Of a DNA stretch of 64,000 bases, positions 47,924 to 59,405 are shown piece after piece. Source of the DNA: Thelonectria olida (taxonomy: Eukaryota > Ascomycota > Sordariomycetes > Hypocreales > Nectriaceae); assembly GCA_020736575.1 (NCBI GenBank), contig JAGPYM010000008.1, forward strand, positions 620,001-684,000. The letters are read 5' to 3'. How positions within the stretch are numbered: position 1 is the first letter of the stretch; every line of letters begins with the position of its first letter. The notes under the pieces were generated by a model. That model had not been told where the DNA came from. It searched no databases and worked only from the letters and a program-made list of their open reading frames with translations. The position numbers and the translations under genes are program-made.

Positions 47924-49010
47924 ATGTCTGCGCGCAAGACTCGAAGCCAGGCCTCCAAGGCCCGCCGCACGCCTTCTTCCTCCTCGTCCTCTTCCGACGA
48001 GGAGCGTGATGTCCAAGTCAACGGCCACACCAACGGCAACGGCAACGGCAACGCTCACAAGACTCCGGATGCTTCGGACGACTACCCACGCGAGAACATC
48101 TTCCTCTTCTGGCCTAACATTATCGGTATGCCCCGCCTGCAGCTTCAGCGCATTGTTTGCCTCGTCGCTAACCACTTGTGTCTCCAGGCTACTCGCGAAT
48201 CGTTCTTGCCCTCGCTTCCCTCTACTACATGCCCCTCCACCCTCGCACGTGCTCGTTCCTCTACAGCGTCTCCTGTCTCCTCGATGCCCTCGATGGCTAT
48301 GTTGCCCGAGCCTTCGAGCAGTCCACCCGCTTCGGCGCCGTCCTCGACATGGTAACTGATCGCTGCACCACCGCCTGCCTGCTCGTCTTCCTGTCTTCCG
48401 CCTTCCCTCGATGGGCCATCATCTTCCAGGGCTTGATTGCCCTCGACCTTGCCAGCCACTACATGCACATGTATGCCACTCTCGTTGTTTCTGGCACCGA
48501 TTCCAGCCACAAGAACATCGACAAGAGCCAGAGCTGGCTTCTCAACCTTTACTACACGAACAAGGTACGTCTAAATCCAGCAATTGGTTCTGCCGCGTCT
48601 TTCCTAACACCTGGTAGACTGTTCTGTTCGTTTTCTGCGCTCTCAACGAGATCTTCTTCATCGCCCTTTACCTCCTCTCCTTCTCGTCTCCTCTGCTGTC
48701 CCCTCACCTCATTAAGACTGTCGAGAACACCAGCGGAGAGCCTCTGCAGCCCGGTGCTCAGGTCAACACCTCGCTCCTCCGACAGATCTTCCCCGACCCC
48801 TTCAGCGCCGCCGCTCTCGAGCTCGCCCGTGCCAATAAGATGGACTCTTTCGTGCCCTGGGTCATTGCTGGTGTCAGCTTCCCGGTCATGTTTGCCAAAC
48901 AGGTCATCAATGTTGTCCAGCTCATCAACGCCAGCAAGGGCCTCGCCGAGGTAGACATCAAGACCCGCAGGGAGAAGGGCCTCCCCCGACCCAAGCCCAA
49001 GAAGGCTTAA
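47924..49010 (+). CDS. PIS1: CDP-diacylglycerol-inositol 3-phosphatidyltransferase (phosphatidylinositol synthase)
   Basis: Exons 47924-48125, 48188-48564 and 48618-49010; introns 62 and 53 bp; 323 residues. The CDP-alcohol phosphotransferase motif DGx2ARx8Gx3Dx3D is complete: D103 G104, A107 R108, G117, D121, D125 in LDGYVARAFEQ..FGAVLDMVTD. It makes phosphatidylinositol from CDP-DAG and inositol in the ER membrane. Several hydrophobic helices follow (LLVFLSSAFPRWAIIF, VLFVFCALNEIFFIAL, VIAGVSFPVMFAKQ), and the C terminus is basic (PRPKPKKA). The N terminus has a Ser run and Asn-Gly repeats (GNGNGNAHK), an extension absent from yeast Pis1. The active-site motif lies wholly in exon 2. Confidence 0.96.
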
Positions 49011-49769
49011 ATGCCCTCGACCTCAAACTGAACGAGCAACTATTTATAATTATTGGCATTCAGGAGCACAACGATGACCTTTTCCATCGTTTCTCCCGAA
49101 GTAATCCTTGCCCAAAAGGCATCAACTTGTCGGACTTTATTTAAACCTATTTTCACTCAAGTCTCTTTCTTCAGCTTGAACCGAAAACGACTAGGGACTT
49201 CGTTAGGTGGATTTGGATCCCCTGAACTGCATGAAAACGGCGTACTGGGGGGACTCTACGGAACAGGGCAGGGGAGATGACGAAAACAACTGGAAATCGG
49301 GTTTGGTTGGACACCATTCCCGGCTATCAAAGGAGGATGGACGAAATGTGAATGCGACGGAGAGGCTTTAATGGCGGAAATCTTTCATCGGATTTAGCGA
49401 GTGCCGTTTCTTTTAGACTTCGATGTACACATAACCTTGGTTCTTTTTGTCTATATCTTATTTAATTGTAGACGATGGACGTCGGACACTCGCTGGAATT
49501 GATACTTGTCTTCTCAAGGATTATCTTCTTTCTCACACGATGGGGGTTTATTGGTTAGGTGCCTAATAGTAATAAGACGATCAAGATATTGAAATCCACT
49601 TTATAAAGAAGATAAGGGCTGCGAGAGAATCATGGGCAAGGTATCGAACAGTTGTGGTATTATTCAAATAGAAACCAAAATAAATCGAGCTCTAGGCTCC
49701 TCACGAAGAAACGGTGGCCATCCATTTTCATCCCCTGATGTCTCTTGTATCATGCCAAACCCCGCCCTC
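49011..49769. other. Intergenic, facing 3' ends of PIS1 and FET3
   Basis: 759 bp of AT-richer DNA holding both 3' UTRs. No gene seen. Confidence 0.7.
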
Positions 49770-51871
49770 CTACGATCGTGCTGCATTCGTATCGCCCGTA
49801 GTGGCAGCAGTCTCAGCCTGGCTGTTGTGGGTTCCCTCGTGCGAGTCGACGTGAGAGGTTTGGTCGATGATGCCGCTGCCAAGGGCACTGCTACCGTCGT
49901 CGGCGGGGGTAGACATGCCGTACCAGCCAACGACGCAAATGCCGAGGATACCAGCAATGCAACTGAATACGAGGGCAACAACTCCCTTGGTGGTGAAACT
50001 GTAGACATGGTCAGCAAGTGAAGGCAAATAAAATTGGTTCTGGAAATGTGTACGAACCCAGCGGGAAGCCTGGGAGGAGGGATGTTCTCGCCAGTCAGAT
50101 CGAGGTAGTCTTCCGTGTTACCGGCGGCGTTGCCCTGGGTGGCCATGCCAGCGGCCTTGCAGGCCTCGAGGTGGTTGTCTGGGATGGAAATAGTCTTCTG
50201 AAGCTCGAGAGGGTTCTCAACAAAGGTGGCAATGAGGCCAGACACGACGTGCCACTCAATGTGGCAGTGGAACAGCCAGACACCTAAAACATGAGTTAGT
50301 AAAACATATTGAACACCTGATATAAAGAAGCATGTTCAAAACATACCTGGGTTATCGGCCTTAAAGCGCATGACAATGTTTCCGTTGGGGTAGATAACGA
50401 GAGTATCACGGCGCATGGGCGTCTTGGGGAGATCCTTCTCGGTGACACCAGCATCCTCCCAGATACCAGCTTCTTCCTCGGAGCGGTAGATGGCCTGGAA
50501 GGCATGGCCGTGAAGATGGAAAGGGTGGCGACCAGAGTCGAGGTTGTTCACGACCAGCTGGACGATTTCGTCCTTCTTAAGAACGAAGGAGTGAGTGTAG
50601 GTACCATAGACGACAGGGTTCTCGGCGTCCTCGCCAGCATTGAGAGCTGTGTAGAGCGTAGGAACATCAGCACCTCGATAGGTGATGTTGTTGAAGAAGG
50701 CGTAGTTCTGGCCATCGCGCAAATTGTCCATCATAACGTCGAGCTCAACGACACGATCAGGTTCGCCGAGGAGATCCATCTTATCGTAGGGGACGAGGGT
50801 CATATCGTCAAAGGGCTCCAGAGCGTCAACAGTGGCAGCAGCGGGAAGATCTGCACTCTTGTCATAGACGAGCCAGCCAGTAGAGTTGTAGTTGAGGTCA
50901 CCTGGAAGGACATCAAAGAGAGTCTGGAGGAACCATTAGTATTGGTCATGTTAGGAGATTTCTAGCCACTTACAGTATCCATGCTGGCAGCAATGGGGAA
51001 GTTCTTGGATGTATCCTTCTTCGTGGTAAGGAGGAAACTGACGCGCTGCGCAGCAGAGAGATAAATCATCTCGGCCTCAGCCTCCTCAGTGTAGATGCCG
51101 TCAACTTCAACAATGCGCATGGTGTGATCCTCAAACCAGAGATACTGTCCAGCAAAGGCACCCATGTTGATCACGCGGAAGAGGTAGGTAGTCTCAGGCT
51201 TGACAGAGAGAGTGAAGTTCATGGTCTCGTTCATCAGAGCGGCGTTAGGGACGGGCTCGGCACCAGACGGGTTCGACTTAGCCATGAAGAACTTGGGGAT
51301 GAGGTATTGCATCTCATCGTGATACCAGTCAGACAAGGTCAGAACGAGCTCTTCGTCAACCTTCTTCTCGTAGGGAAAGTCCTTATCGTGAACAATCAGA
51401 GGGCCACGCAGACCGTCGGGGTACTGCGCGCTGGTGTGGGAGTGATACCAATATGTACCGGGCTGGTCGATCTGGACCTGGAGTTAGTACTGGTCTCGTG
51501 TTTCTTAACGAGTCTTGTCTTACAGTGAAGTTGTAAGTGAAGGAAGAGCCCGGGGCAATTGGGCACTGGGAGACACCAGCAGGGCCGTCCATGTGCGTGC
51601 TGCCGTTCATGTAGAGACCGTGGAAATGCAGCGAGGTTGACTGGTTACCAAGGTTGTTGTGGGCATTGATGATGATTCTGTCACCAATATTGGCTTCAAT
51701 GGTGGGAATTGGCCATTTTCCATTGATGCCAATGACGGGACGCTCGAAAGCACCATCAGGGTTTGCTCGAATCCAGTGGATATCAAAATCATACTTGACA
51801 GTGGCGGCAGCAATAAGCTGAGGCAAAGCCAGCATAGACGCTGCCACAGTGGGCAGGACGCTCGGAACCAT
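49770..51871 (-). CDS. FET3: Ferroxidase, plasma-membrane multicopper oxidase
   Basis: Five exons (minus): 51524-51871, 50974-51477, 50347-50923, 50058-50283, 49770-49998; introns 46, 50, 63 and 59 bp; 627 residues. All four copper-binding motifs are present: HFH (82-84), YHSH (127-130), HPFHLHGH (417-424) and HCHIEWH (482-488). A signal peptide ([17 protein letters not shown]) starts the protein, and one membrane helix (about 556-578, [18 protein letters not shown]) precedes a short cytosolic tail. That membrane anchor separates Fet3 from secreted laccases. It oxidises Fe(II) for import by Ftr1, its divergent neighbour. The last intron uses a GTTCGT donor with a competing GTAC 4 nt further; only the first keeps PAGFTTKG in frame. 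The start is ATG 51871. Confidence 0.96.
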
Positions 51872-52008
51872 CTTGTTTGGGAGCAATTGGGAAGGACAAG
51901 GAGGCGAGTAGGGGGAAACAACAGACGGAGGGGAGGGTTACGCCGACCTCGTCCAGACGAGTTGAAGGGAATATGTGAAGGGCGGAAAACAAGATGGGAG
52001 ATGGTCGG

Positions 52009-52017
52009 ATCAGATAA
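52009..52017 (+). promoter_or_regulatory. SRE/SreA-type GATA element upstream of FET3
   Basis: Exact ATCAGATAA, matching the ATCWGATAA consensus bound by fungal siderophore-regulating GATA repressors. It lies about 138 bp upstream of the FET3 ATG. Confidence 0.8.
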
Positions 52018-52745
52018 GACAAGACAAGAGGCCTGAAGAGTCCCAGCAATGGGGCTAAAAACGGCAACTGGCCAAGGAAGCTAAGACGGAGAGCAAGTCG
52101 CCTGAGCTTTCCATAGACCGGGATACAGGATGGGGGGAGAAGAGGATCACAGGATGGGGGTGTGAATGAGTTTGCCTCGTTCATCCAACATAAAAAATCG
52201 GGTAAGACGAAGAAGGAAAAGGGCCCAGAGGCGAGATTGAAGTGGAGGGTGAGGACGGAACGTGGGACGATAGAATCATGAATCAATGGTTCCGTTCGAA
52301 GTAAGTAGCTCGAAAAGAGAAAAAGATGGACGTCCAGCATGTCGTCCTCTGGGTTGTTAGGGTTAATCACTCAGATGTACCAGATACCTATGGGATTCGA
52401 TTGATAAAAAAGATGCGATTCCGAACGAAGCGCGAGCTTTGCCCACCAACCAACCCCCATCTGGTCCGAGGTCGATGTCATGGTTTATCTTAGTGGGAGT
52501 GCCATTGGGAAGCCGGGGGAGTGGCAGCTGAATGCGGTGGCCGGCATGACATGGCATGGGGCATCACTCACAGTCGACCAGGAGGCAAGAGACGATGCAG
52601 CAAGCGATGCCGGCGAACTAATGGGGCATGCAGAAGTTGTTGCTGGGTAATTGTTTGTTACGTAGCATGACAACAGCTCGATTCCCGTTGAAGGACGAGG
52701 CCGAATGAGGTCCAAAGCTCTCCGCTTTACGGGCACCATTGGCAT

Positions 52746-52765
52746 GGACTGGACTGGACTGGACT
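52746..52765. repeat. (GGACT)4 simple repeat
   Basis: Four exact tandem copies, in the FET3-FTR1 intergenic region. Confidence 0.95.
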
Positions 52766-55409
52766 AGGCCTGTTGGAACTTGGGCGGTTGGACTGACACA
52801 CTGACTAGGAGCGATGGGGTGGTGGTCCAGAGATGGATAAGATGGACAAGCTTTCGGGGCTTGGGGCTTGGGAAAGCTTGAGTCCAGCCCGCGCCATGCG
52901 ACGTAGCGTGGTCCCACGATTTTCATCTTATCAATCGCCAGCCAGTAATCGGGCGAGGACGGCCATAGCGACGGTCATGATGGACGGCTGAGTGGTGCCA
53001 TTGCCAGTGCTTCGTCTTCTGGAGGTAGGAATTCGTAGCGGTAGTGGCTGAACCGGCAAGCCGATTGTCATTATTTTGCTCTTTATTAGGTGTTTCGACT
53101 TTTCTTTGGTATAATTAGTCGACGGCCGACATTCGACAAGGTTTGCACGGCTTTTACCGCCCACGCCGTTCAAGATGATCCAGTATCCGGACATCACCTG
53201 GGTATGTTATTCTGGAGATCAAGTCTCGAACTTTGGGGGTTACTTGCCAGTTGCCAAGCCGGGAAACAAGTCCCTGATGCGAGTCTGGGCGATCACCAGC
53301 TGCGTGGGAACAGCCAAGCCTCGCCTACTCGGCTTCTTCCCTCGCAGAAGGCACCAAGCTTCAGGGACCCTGCAAGGCTACAGAAACAGTCAGAAGCCAA
53401 GCTTTTGAAAGGTTCCCAAGGGCCCGCTCACGGCACGTCAGAGCCGAGAAGAGTGCCAACGAGGCCCACCTCAAAGGGTCTGGCGCATGGGGACCCTCGA
53501 CGAACCTGGGCTGCAGCGCTTTCCGTTGGCTCTGATCATTGAGTGAGGCTTCAGCAGTCGATGCTACGTACTAGGTAGTTAACCTTGTTGCCAAGCTTGT
53601 CCTGAAGGTTGCAACCCAACTGGGTGGTGCGCTCCAACCGACCGACATTCTGGCTGAAAGGCACGGCACCTGGGACATCGGCTTGATGGAGACGGAGCGT
53701 CGGAGATGGAGATGGAGTTGATGCATCATGGATCATGGATCTTCGGTTGGGTTGTTCGACGATAGTCAAGTAACTACCTAATTTGACTTTTTTCTCTGTC
53801 TTTTTTTATCAATCGGGAGTGTACTTCCTCCGACATCCGCACCACCACTACCACCATGCAAATAGGGAAAGAGCGAGTGGAAGGGCGGTTAATCTTCTGC
53901 GCGTGTGGTCTGACTTGCGGCCAAATTATTGCATGCTCTGCAACACTTCGTATAAACACGTCCTCACCAGCCTCAAGTTGGTCCAGCACACAGAACCAGA
54001 ATCACCTGAGAAACAGACAAGGTCGATAACCGAACCAACTCCGAAGATACTCGAGCAGTCGGAGGGGGGGACGCCCAGCCGAAAGATGGAATCAGCCCAG
54101 AAAGTTGGGAGGATCCTTACTCTCACCAACGTTCTAGGCCTCGTCCACCTCCACCGTCGACCAACGAGGGGCCCCCCAGTCCGCGCGAGCTCCGTGAATG
54201 GCTGAATGGAGCTTGTTGGTCGATGATGGCCATCTCTGCGGCTGAGATGCGATGCCCATCTTTGCCCGCGAAGAGCAATTGGGCTCTGCACATGTCTCCC
54301 AGCATGAGCACAAGGATATTTTCGCATATCATTCGGCTCATCCTCCGATCGGCTTCGGTATATTTCCGCCCTGCTCACACCACAAGACAGGCATGTGGCA
54401 TACAGAAGACAAGGAGAGCCTGCCCGACCAGTCTGTTCCGTGTCTTGGACACGTTTTGGACGAGATGCAGATTGTCGGCGTCTGCGAGTGGTTTGATTAC
54501 TGCGAAAGGATAGTAACAGATGATACGTATTCGTGCGTACCGCCAACATTGCTGTCTCATCAAGTGCGTTTGTTGGTGGCGTTCTGCTGCCTCACAATAT
54601 CTGCAAAACCCAACAAGAAGATTTTTTTTACAGTTAATTCTAGACTTAATTCCTAGCCTCTCCACCGTTTCCGCAGTCTGTCGCATGACTCTTCGATCCG
54701 CGAGAACTGAGGCCATCTCCAAGACGTCGTCCGATCGACGCTTGCAAGCGTCGGACTGTGATTTTGGGCTTCTCGTCTAAGTACGCCACCACTCTTTTTC
54801 TTTTTTTCTTTTTTGTTAGACGCGCTTCTAATTCCGTCCCTTGAATGAATGGTTCACGGCGATCCTCTCCACCTACCCAGGCATCTACAGCCATGGAGCT
54901 CGTGATGGATTGATTCTCTTACACGACAAGTTCCCGTTTTAAGAACCATGACACAGGGCTTGCGGGATAAATCACAAACCAAGCAAGTGAACAAGCAATC
55001 CATTGCTTCATCCCATCACAATGCCCTTGACCATCCCACGTTCAACGGCAATTCCTTGCCGAGTCGCCCCGTGCTAGCGATTTGGCTTCAGAGCTACATC
55101 CCGACCAGCTGAACGTTTGATCTTCCCAATATTCTCCATACACACCCCCCTCTTCGTCCTCCTCTCGGACCCTTGAGCTTCGTACGACGCCCCTCTCCCT
55201 TGCCATTGGACCTTTGCTCTGCATGCCGGAGCTCCCTTGCTCCTTTCCCAACTCCTCAGTCCATAGCTTGCTCTTCCATGTCCTTCACATGGGGGCACCA
55301 CCAGTGCTTTGTACCCGGTACTTGTCTCCTCACGCCTGCGATGGTTGCAATGGTCCCCCGATTCCCACCACCTCATGACCCGATTTCATCTTTAGCGGCC
55401 TCGTCCCGA

Positions 55410-55418
55410 TTATCTGAT
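55410..55418 (-). promoter_or_regulatory. SRE/SreA-type GATA element upstream of FTR1 (distal)
   Basis: TTATCTGAT on the plus strand, that is ATCAGATAA on the minus strand, an exact consensus match 234 bp before the FTR1 ATG. Confidence 0.8.
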
Positions 55419-55464
55419 CCGTTCTGTGGCCCCGTTTGCTGCCTCTGGTCTGCTGCTCAATTAA

Positions 55465-55473
55465 TTATCAGAT
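55465..55473 (-). promoter_or_regulatory. SRE/SreA-type GATA element upstream of FTR1 (proximal)
   Basis: TTATCAGAT on the plus strand, that is ATCTGATAA on the minus strand, an exact consensus match 179 bp before the FTR1 ATG and 55 bp from the distal copy in the same orientation. Confidence 0.8.
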
Positions 55474-55651
55474 CCAAGATAGCCGTTGATCTCTTCAACA
55501 ACACCTAACTAATACCTACCTCCTCCCCTCTCCCAGGGATTGCTTATCTATCCCGCTCGCCTCCTTCAAGGCATTGCTTCCCTCCTCCACGGCATTGGCC
55601 CCCAATAGCAAGAGTCGTCAAGAGTAACAGCGCCTCCTCATCAACACAACC

Positions 55652-56912
55652 ATGGCTGTCGACGTCTTTTCAGTGCCCGTATTCCTCGTCGTCTTTCGAG
55701 AGAGCGTCGAGACTGTCATTATCGTCTCTGTCTTGTTGGCTTTCCTCAAGCAGACTCTCGACGGCCCCGATGGCGACATCCAGGTCTACAAGCGTCTGAG
55801 ACGACAGGTGAGTTTCTCAACACCAACGGATCTGTATGCCATTGGGGCTCGCCTTGACTAATCGTGTCTCCGTGTTAGGTCTGGCTCGGTACTGGTATTG
55901 GTTTCTTCGTCTGCATGATCATCGCTGCCGCCGTCATCGGCGTCTTCTACACCGTCGGCAACACCTCGTGGGAGAAGAACGAATACTACTACGAAGGAGC
56001 CTTCTCCCTCTTCGCCGCCCTCATCATCACCGTCATGGGCGCTGCTCTCCTGCGCATTGGCAAGATGCAGGCCAAGTGGCGCGTCAAGCTCGCCAAAGCC
56101 CTCGAGTCTCCCCTCCGTTCCGGCGGCAAGGGTTTCGTCAAGCGGTTCCTCGAGCGCTATGCCATGTTCGTCCTGCCCTTCATCACCATCCTCCGTGAGG
56201 GCATCGAAGCTGTCGTCTTCGTCGCCGGCGTATCCTTCACAGCCTCTGCCAAGGCCATCCCTCTGCCTACCATCATTGGTCTCCTGTGCGGTGCCATCGT
56301 TGGTTACATCTTATACAAGTGAGTGTCGCTTACACCCGCCAAACAAATTGCTCCGAACTTCACTAACCCGCTCTGTCTTGTAACGCAGGGGTGGTTCTAC
56401 TGCCAAGCTCCAAGTCTTCTTGGTCGCATCTACCTGCCTTTTGTACCTCGTCGCTGCTGGTCTCTTCTCTCGTTCTGTCTGGAGCTTTGAGCAGCAGAAG
56501 TGGAACGAGTTCATTGGGGGCGAGGCCTCAGAGTTCGGCGCTGGTCCCGGCTCCTACGATATTGACCAGAGCGTCTGGCACGTCAACGTACGTATCGTCC
56601 CCTATTCGGTCTCTCACCGGGTCTGACATGTCACAGTGCTGCTCGCCAAATACTTCCGATGGTGGTGGCTGGGGTATTTTCAACGCCATCTTTGGCTGGA
56701 CCAACTCCGCTACCTACGGCTCCGTCATCTCCTACAACCTGTACTGGATCTTTGTCATGACTGGTTTCGTCGTTATGCGATACAAGGAGAAGAACGGCCG
56801 CTGGCCCTTCATGAAGGCCAAGCCTGTTACTCCTCGTGCCGACGACAGCAGCAGTCATGACGGATCTCACGCCGGTAAGAACATTACCAGCGAGAAGACG
56901 ACCACCGTCTAA
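55652..56912 (+). CDS. FTR1: High-affinity plasma-membrane iron permease
   Basis: Exons 55652-55807, 55879-56318, 56389-56587 and 56637-56912; introns 71, 70 and 49 bp; 356 residues. Two RExxE iron-binding motifs are visible, RESVE (16-20) and REGIE (158-162), each inside a hydrophobic helix as the Ftr1 family requires. About seven membrane segments can be traced, including [33 protein letters not shown] and [17 protein letters not shown]. The C-terminal tail is hydrophilic, ending SEKTTTV. It imports Fe(III) made by the partner ferroxidase Fet3, whose gene is divergent at 51871. Two SRE-type sites lie within 235 bp of the ATG, so iron repression is likely. All exon phases agree. Confidence 0.96.
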
Positions 56913-57070
56913 ACCGCGGGGCGACTTTAAGTTGAGGGGACGGGGGAATAAGACGAGGAAAATTGCGCGAGGCGCAAACATATAGGTTGACCGCTTTCTA
57001 TATCTTCATGGGTCCATCTAGTTTATTTTTGATTGAGAAGAAGAGGCAACAAGCAAGACTTGTTAGTGAA

Positions 57071-58546
57071 TCAAGCGTCTGGAGTCCAATCCCATGAATC
57101 AGCCGTAAACACTGCTCTAGCATCCGTATAAAGGGCTCCTTCGTATTGAAGCCGCTGGTCGTTAGCAATAGATCTGGTAAAGGCAAACGCGTTGACAAGG
57201 TTGTCGTCTTGTCCACCGTGGCCGTTCTCCTTCAATGATACCCACGAGACGTCGGCTCGTCGACGTTTCCAGTCAGCATGTGGAAGCGCAATAACGTTGG
57301 CCGACAGCATGGAGCGTATGTAACCTAGAATTGGCTCCACGCGTACCCTGAGCCCACAGTTTGTGTGGTGTTTATCTAGCTGGTAGTTGGGAGCTTGCGA
57401 AATAGTTGAGAGCAGTTCCTCAATATCCACCATGGCCGTGTCGGGGACGGCATCCAGAGACGCGGGACTAAAATCAACCAGGAACAAAAGGTTCTTGGCG
57501 AAGAAGAATTTGAACATTTGTCCCAGTTGAAAAGAGTCACATGCTCCGCTGGTGTCGTAGCCAAGTTTACACTGTCTCTCACGCGATGAAAAGAGAGACA
57601 GGAAGTGGCGTTGTACCGACGCGATGGTGTTGAGAATACACTCACGTCTGTATCGTAGTTCCTCTGTCCTTTGCTGAGTATACCGCATCTCAAACGAATG
57701 GCTTCAGAACGACTTACCCTCTATTCCATCTGGCAGATTCCACCAAGCAGCCGTCGAACTGGACTCAGCATCCTGGAACTCACTCCACAGACAAGAACCT
57801 CTCAATATCAACTCCCGCGTCGACTGATGAAACCGCATTGGCTGACCCAAAAGCCACGAGATAAAGATCTTTTGACGAAGGGCTTTCTCTGTATCTGTGG
57901 GCTTTCCGTCTTCGCCCCGGAGTGGTCTCCCTGTGGTAAGAGGCCACTTAAACTTCAGATCCGTGTTCAGGGATCGGGCTACGCCAGCGACACAATCGAA
58001 TCGGTCAGCCATGATGGCCAGTGTCGTAACGTATGACATGGTCGCTCGCGCTGTTTTGGGAGGCTTCGCGTGAATGATGTTTAGAATGTCCTCCATAGCG
58101 TTCTCGCGGCCGGTTGCTTTAGTGGCTTCATCATCGTCCGTGATGGGGATCCAGGGTAGATCCCTCACATCGGCCTTGCTGGGGTTGACTTTTCTTTCGG
58201 CAAGTTTGCCGTGGGCGTCAGATATAAGTCTGGCCTCGCGGAACTGTGAGTTCGATAGTAGGTTCGAGAAATACTTTGAGTGTTTCTTGAGTGTTGCCAG
58301 ACTGACACGGTATGCAACCCGAACCTTGGGTTTCAGAGCAGAAGGCGGTGGAGGCTGAGTGTTGGCCTTTCTACTGGCAGCCAGCTGGGCCTTGCGAGTC
58401 TTGTTCAGAGTGGCAGCTGACGTCTCGAATGTTACATCGAGGACGATATCGCCTGCGGCATCAACGTCCAACGTCGGGGGGAGATGTTTCTTAGAAGGCT
58501 CCGACCCATCTGCATCGGCGGGAGCAGTTGCTGCGGACTCGCCCAT
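57071..58546 (-). CDS. BTB/POZ-domain-like fungal protein
   Basis: Exons 57718-58546 and 57071-57663, 473 residues; 54 bp intron (GTAAGT..GACAG), phase 1, joining GIE-EELRYRRE. The N-terminal half has the pattern of fungal BTB proteins: DIVLDVTFE, then YRVSLATLKKHSKYFSNLL, then a helical part (SYVTTLAIMADRFDC). The C-terminal half has RRECILNTIASVQRHFL and SRERQCKLGYDTSGACDSF, a conserved block in proteins of this class. No catalytic motif or membrane segment is visible; function is unknown. Start is ATG 58546 (MGESAATAPADADG); the open stretch upstream of it starts at a non-ATG codon. It faces FTR1 with 158 bp between stops. Confidence 0.82.
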
Positions 58547-59405
58547 TTTGAAGACCAAGATTTTTCATAGACATGGAGAGTTTGGCCGGTACGTCGGCCA
58601 CGAAGGTCCTGTGTGTGCCCGCGTGCGGCTGGGTGGCAAGGCTGATGAGAGTACGGTGGCGGCGGATGATGATATGAATAACATCATCTGAAGTCTTGGG
58701 ATGAATGCCTATCGATGGATGAGATCTCCACTGAAATGCGGGGGTACGTACTGCTGCCAGCTAGAAGTTTGATCGCCGGAAGGTGGAGGGTGATACCTAG
58801 TAGTGGGGCCATGGCCGGGCGACTGTACCTAGTGCCAGGGTGCCTGGGGCTTCCAAAAATCACATTTAGGGCAGTAGCAACAGGGCACAGAGACTCCAGA
58901 GAGCCCAAATGAGTTCCGGACCCCGCGCCGCAAAATTACCGCCGAAAGGTGGCAGTTAGCCTTGATTGGCCGCGATAACTCTGAAATGACTTCCTTCCTT
59001 CCCTTCCACTAATTAGCAAACGCCCCACTCTGGAAATCATTGTCCATCTGTCGTCACCTTCCAAGTCTCCAGCCAACAACGACATCAACCTCCACTCCTC
59101 GCGCCGCTGCTGAGAGAGCCTCCCAATTCTCATCACGAAATCATTGTGGTCTCAGGGTCTCCTGACCGGACGCAATCACTCGTGCGATTACCTCGACACC
59201 ACAGCTCTCTCCAAGCCCGCGCCAACTTTAATATCCGAAATCAACCCGTCCTTTCCCGCTTGTCGATCTTACGCCAACGCTCTCGGCTTCAGCACTCTGC
59301 CCCATGGCTTTGGACAGCAATACCTGTGCTGTGCTTTTGTACTTTCTGGGTCGCTGATGTCTAAGGACATAGATATACAGTTAGCCGAAGCATCTCGCCC
59401 CGACA
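58547..59405. promoter_or_regulatory. Divergent upstream region of the BTB-like gene and the PP2C gene
   Basis: 859 bp. The PP2C side includes an 18-codon upstream ORF (59304-59357) whose TGA shares its A with a second upstream ATG (59357). That second frame overlaps the PP2C start out of frame. Confidence 0.6.

Larger units (their letters stand above)
51872..55651. promoter_or_regulatory. Shared divergent upstream region of FET3 and FTR1
   Basis: 3.8 kb between two iron-uptake start codons. It holds three exact ATCWGATAA sites (listed separately), further single GATA cores (e.g. near 52396, 52484, 52806, 52927), and (GGACT)4. The central 2.5 kb contains only frames without recognisable products. 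The spacing is long for a bidirectional promoter, so the genes may have separate promoters close to each ATG. Confidence 0.75.

Noticed and set aside
54252..54656. 134-codon ATG-started frame in the FET3-FTR1 spacer
   Set aside because: The opposite strand is also open, no family pattern or flanking splice signals; kept only as a possible orphan.
55001..55500. Plus-strand frames of 111 codons before FTR1 as a separate gene
   Set aside because: Contains the two SRE sites and C/T-rich leader DNA; reads as promoter, not coding.
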